This document shows positions 31,869 to 34,252 of a stretch of 34,252 bases of DNA, piece after piece. The stretch spans positions 18,792 through 53,043 of the forward strand of contig NZ_HG417098.1 in NCBI RefSeq assembly GCF_000455445.1. Direction: 5' to 3'. A program made the position numbers and the translations under genes. The stretch is from Hoylesella timonensis 4401737 = DSM 22865 = JCM 15640. GTDB taxonomy: Bacteria > Bacteroidota > Bacteroidia > Bacteroidales > Bacteroidaceae. The notes under the pieces were generated by a model. That model was not told the DNA's origin. It saw only the letters and a program-made list of their open reading frames with translations, and did not search any database. The stretch's first letter is position 1. Each line of letters begins with the position of its first letter.

Positions 31869-33308
31869 ATGCAAATCTCAACAATTAGAAAAAGCATAAC
31901 AACCTTGGCGTTGTTACTGATGTTTAGTGTGTCTCATGCGCAGAAAGTAATAAAAGTTGAAAAGCCCGGTGAACTTTCAAAACAAATCACCTCGTCCGAA
32001 AAGTTCTCCATTACAGATCTTACCATATCGGGTAGTATTAATGGTGCCGATATCTTGTGCCTTCGCGAGATGGCTGGCAGGGACATAGAGGGGAAACCTA
32101 CAGAGGGGAAACTTTCCACACTTGACCTCTCTGGGGCTAAAATTGTTGCTAACGGTGGCAATTATTATCAGGTAAAGAGAGGTATGTTTACCAAATACTA
32201 CGCACCTGCCTATGATGACGAGGTGAGTGCCTACATGTTCTACCAATGCCAGGCACTGATAACACTAAAATTGCCTACAACGACAAAGAGTATTGAGCAA
32301 AACGCTTTCAGCGGTTGCACTTCGCTTACTGAATGCATCATTCCGCAAAGCGTTGCTATCATGAGGGAGAATGCCTTTAAGGATTGTGGCAAATTAGCGT
32401 CAATTGCACTTCCCAACTCGCTCAAGGAAATAAGTAAGTGTGCCTTTGCTGGATGCAAATCACTTACTTCGGTGACTTTTCCATCACAGTTGGAGAAAAT
32501 AGGTGCACAAGCTTTTGAGAATTGCACCTCGCTTGCTACCCTTTCCGAACTTCCATCATTATTGTCCGAAATAGAGGAAAAAGCTTTTTACAATACTGCT
32601 GTTACGGCATACACGGTGGCAGAAGATAATGACTATTATTGTGCCAGCAATGGAGTGCTTTACGATGCCGATAAAATATCAATACAACTGTATCCTGCAG
32701 GCAGCAGTGCGACTTCGTTTGAGATACCTGGAAGTGTTGGAGAAATAGACGAGTATGCCTTTGCTTATGCCAAAAACCTGAAGAAAATCAGTCTTCCGGA
32801 AGGACTCACCAACGTAAGCAAATATGCTTTTGAGCATGCTGGACTTGAGCAATTTACTTCACTTGCCTCTAATCTTTCTATCGGAGAGTCGGCATTCAGC
32901 GACTGTGTCGAGTTGCAAACTGTTGACTTCAAAGGGGCAATTGGTGGAATAGGAAGTTATGCATTCAAAAACAACAAAAAACTTTCTGTCGTGCAGTTTA
33001 CTGGTTCAGCCATGCCTGAGTTTGGCCAGTACGTATTTACACCTAAGGCCGTAAAACTCAAAGTCTATGTAGAAAAAAACTTGATTGACAAATTTGAAGA
33101 TGCTTTTAGCACAAAAAACGTTGCGTTAGGTACAATGTACGAAATCCTTGACATCACAACCTCTGGGATTGCGAAGCAGTCTGTCTATGAGTCGATCATA
33201 GATAAAATACACTTCGACGTTTGTGGTAGAAAGATAAGCAAGCATGACAAAGGACTTCACATTATTCAGTATTCTGATGGACGTGTTGTCAAGCGTATGG
33301 TAAAATAA
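31869..33308 (+). CDS. BspA-type leucine-rich repeat (LRR_5) surface protein
   Basis: A 479-aa protein with signal peptide (to about SVSHA-QKV). From residue ~105 it carries about nine LRR_5 units, e.g. FSGCTSLTECIIPQSVAIMR, FKDCGKLASIALPNSLKEIS, FAGCKSLTSVTFPSQLEKIG and FAYAKNLKKISLPEGLTNVS, as in BspA-like adhesins. The C-terminus IHFDVCGRKISKHDKGLHI ... VVKRMVK resembles the short terminal sorting-type motif (xxDxxGRxxxxxxKGxxI) common in Prevotella secreted proteins. That motif is usually linked to type IX secretion or surface anchoring. It may act as the ligand-binding or host-binding part of the neighbouring system. Confidence 0.8.
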   Translation: MQISTIRKSITTLALLLMFSVSHAQKVIKVEKPGELSKQITSSEKFSITDLTISGSINGADILCLREMAGRDIEGKPTEGKLSTLDLSGAKIVANGGNYYQVKRGMFTKYYAPAYDDEVSAYMFYQCQALITLKLPTTTKSIEQNAFSGCTSLTECIIPQSVAIMRENAFKDCGKLASIALPNSLKEISKCAFAGCKSLTSVTFPSQLEKIGAQAFENCTSLATLSELPSLLSEIEEKAFYNTAVTAYTVAEDNDYYCASNGVLYDADKISIQLYPAGSSATSFEIPGSVGEIDEYAFAYAKNLKKISLPEGLTNVSKYAFEHAGLEQFTSLASNLSIGESAFSDCVELQTVDFKGAIGGIGSYAFKNNKKLSVVQFTGSAMPEFGQYVFTPKAVKLKVYVEKNLIDKFEDAFSTKNVALGTMYEILDITTSGIAKQSVYESIIDKIHFDVCGRKISKHDKGLHIIQYSDGRVVKRMVK

Positions 33309-33324
33309 GTTTAGAACCCGAACG

Positions 33325-33338
33325 CTGCCACTCGGCAG
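33325..33338 (+). terminator. Weak hairpin after the LRR_5 gene
   Basis: CTGCC-ACTC-GGCAG stem 16 bp after the stop, followed by an AT-rich but not clean T tract. It could end the operon transcript; the evidence is modest. Confidence 0.3.
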
Positions 33339-33387
33339 ATTAAAGTAATTTTATTGGAAATAACTGCCATAAAAACCTGGAATTATT

Positions 33388-33395
33388 TAAGTTTG
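33388..33395 (+). promoter_or_regulatory. Possible -7 element ahead of the 61-aa ORF
   Basis: TAAGTTTG fits TAnnTTTG and lies 28 bp before the ATG at 33424. A TTG sits at 33354-33356 but at 31-bp spacing, too far for the usual promoter. Confidence 0.3.
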
Positions 33396-33423
33396 CACTA
33401 TAAATGCTAAAAGTATCAATTAA

Positions 33424-33609
33424 ATGAAAATTGGAGATTTAGTACACATTTCGCCTGACCTCACTATGAAGGATGACTGGGTGAATGGAAAAGTTATTGA
33501 TATCAAAGATAATTCTTTCGTTGGTGTCGTCGTATCAGCAAAGACGGATAAGGAAGTGATATTCTTTGGACGTGAGGAATTCTTTAACCCCCACATGATA
33601 TTGCATTAA
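33424..33609 (+). CDS. Small conserved Bacteroidetes protein (61 aa)
   Basis: A 61-aa protein: MKIGDLVHISPDLTMKDDWV, NGKVIDIKDNSFVGVVVSA, IFFGREEFF. The start and the W-V-x-G-K-V-I-x-I/V pattern recall small SH3-like proteins found near mobile elements in Bacteroidales, often labelled as transcriptional regulators without evidence. It lies between the LRR_5 gene and the broken integrase, so it is probably part of an element end. Function unknown. Confidence 0.65.
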   Translation: MKIGDLVHISPDLTMKDDWVNGKVIDIKDNSFVGVVVSAKTDKEVIFFGREEFFNPHMILH

Positions 33610-33731
33610 GTTTCGATATTGTCATAGCAGCTCTTACAGAGCTGTACGGTGAGCCTTCCAACAACACCTACTATGAGATAAGGCAAATATTCGAAGCAAA
33701 TGGATTTGATTGGGGCAGAGTGGCAATATAA
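33588..33731 (+). pseudogene. ORF remnant without start codon
   Basis: A frame open from 33588 and ending with TAA at 33729-33731 has no usual start but is protein-like: IVIAALTELYGEPSNNTYYE, IRQIFEANGFDWGRVAI. It partly overlaps the end of the 61-aa ORF in another frame. It may be the tail of a gene whose front was lost or frameshifted. Family not recognised. Confidence 0.4.
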
Positions 33732-33838
33732 TCATTTAAGTGAGTACGCTTTAATCAGCGTACTCATAACTTTATTTTTATAAATGAAATGAATAAACTG
33801 AATTTCTCTATTTCTGGCTACAATTAAAAAAAACAAGT

Positions 33839-34171
33839 ATGAAGACCATTTTTAGAACAGCTTTCTATCTTAGAAGCAACTATGTCAACAAGGATGGAAA
33901 GACACCAATAATGTTAAGAATCTATCTCAATAATGAACGTCTTTCACTTGGTTCCACAGGAATTGCGGTAAAGCAATTACTATGGGACAAGGAGAATGAG
34001 AAACTGAAAGGACGTACAACCGACGTTCTTAGTACAAATCTTGAACTGGACAACATTCGTAATGGCTTGCAGAGTATCTATCGAAAATGAGAAGACAACC
34101 CCGATGTATGTCTGGAGCGCATCAAATCAGAATATCTGGGTAAGAAAGAATATTTCACCCAAGGTCTGCTA
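33839..34171 (+). pseudogene. Tyrosine recombinase (integrase) N-terminal fragment, nonsense plus truncation
   Basis: The frame begins MKTIFRTAFYLRSNYVNKDG, KTPIMLRIYLNNERLSLGST and GIAVKQLLWDKENEKLKG: the arm-type DNA-binding domain of Bacteroidetes phage-integrase-like recombinases. A TGA at 34088-34090 interrupts it, but the same frame continues as EDNPDVCLERIKSEYLGKKE YF until about 34171, where homology changes to IS-like DNA. The catalytic domain with R-H-R-Y is absent. The ATG at 33839 follows a short AT-rich leader. This is the relic of an integrative element next to the operon. Confidence 0.75.
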
Positions 34172-34252
34172 AAATGGGGCTTCAGTCTTGTTTTTCCAAA
34201 AGTAAGCCCCCCTCCCCTACTCAAAAAGGATTGGTTAAACTTTATTTAAATC
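34172..34252. mobile_element. Possible left edge of another IS, cut by the window end
   Basis: The stretch with CAAAAGTAAGCCCC (about 34197-34210) resembles the inner left end of the IS4 element (about 16991-17006), where the same bases precede the transposase stop codon. The integrase frame is lost at about the same place. No matching inverted repeat or coding frame is visible here, so this is a weak call. Confidence 0.3.

Overview
The window looks like Bacteroidales DNA, probably Prevotella- or Bacteroides-like. The reasons are SusC/SusD and TonB-receptor genes, LRR_5 (BspA-type) surface proteins with a short C-terminal sorting-like motif, TAnnTTTG-type promoters, and Bacteroidetes-type IS982, IS30 and IS4 elements. 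It falls into three parts.

Part 1 (1-16907, nearly all minus strand) is a heavily rearranged array of polymorphic-toxin and immunity modules built on Rhs/PAAR-like effectors. Read in the coding direction (high to low coordinates) it holds: a PoNe-type DNase tail with a PoNi (DUF1910/1911) immunity gene; a Tdi1-like (GAD-like/DUF1851) immunity gene; a truncated Rhs N-terminal region ending at an IS30 remnant; a small orphan ORF; an Endonuclea_NS_2-like toxin tail with a YezG-like immunity gene; a second Tdi1-like gene; a second Rhs N-terminal stub; a nonsense-interrupted immunity-like gene; a second PoNe tail with a second PoNi; an Rhs/IS3-transposase chimeric ORF; a frameshifted immunity-like gene; an Rhs C-terminus with an LHH-type HNH nuclease and a SUKH-like immunity gene; an IS982 copy with an early stop; an REase-like toxin with its immunity gene; a PAAR-like protein with a truncated Ntox15 (Tde-type) toxin; a paralogous toxin tail and immunity gene; an Rhs/Tox-REase pseudogene with two stops and its immunity gene; and a putative membrane-acting toxin with a membrane immunity protein. 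Most toxins are broken, while most immunity genes remain open. Short repeats carrying GC-rich hairpins lie directly downstream of several immunity genes, and long direct repeats mark duplications.

Part 2 (16908-18354) is an apparently intact IS4-family element with a 23-bp perfect inverted repeat, which cuts the last PoNe module.

Part 3 (18355-33308, plus strand) is a probable nine-gene operon with a Bacteroidetes-type promoter about 100 bp upstream: a FecA-like TonB receptor, SusC, SusD, a Peptidase_Mx1-like lipoprotein that has lost its HExxH motif, a DUF4302 lipoprotein, an unrecognised lipoprotein, a DUF4856 (imelysin-related) lipoprotein, a jelly-roll/FN3 protein and an Ig-like lipoprotein, followed by an LRR_5 surface protein. 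Six of the products are lipoproteins, several with acidic residues after the lipid cysteine, so this looks like a surface complex for capture and import of a ligand. FecA-like and DUF4856 components suggest an iron- or metal-linked substrate. Part 3 ends with a small conserved ORF, a broken tyrosine-recombinase gene and possibly the edge of another insertion element, suggesting an old mobile-element boundary.
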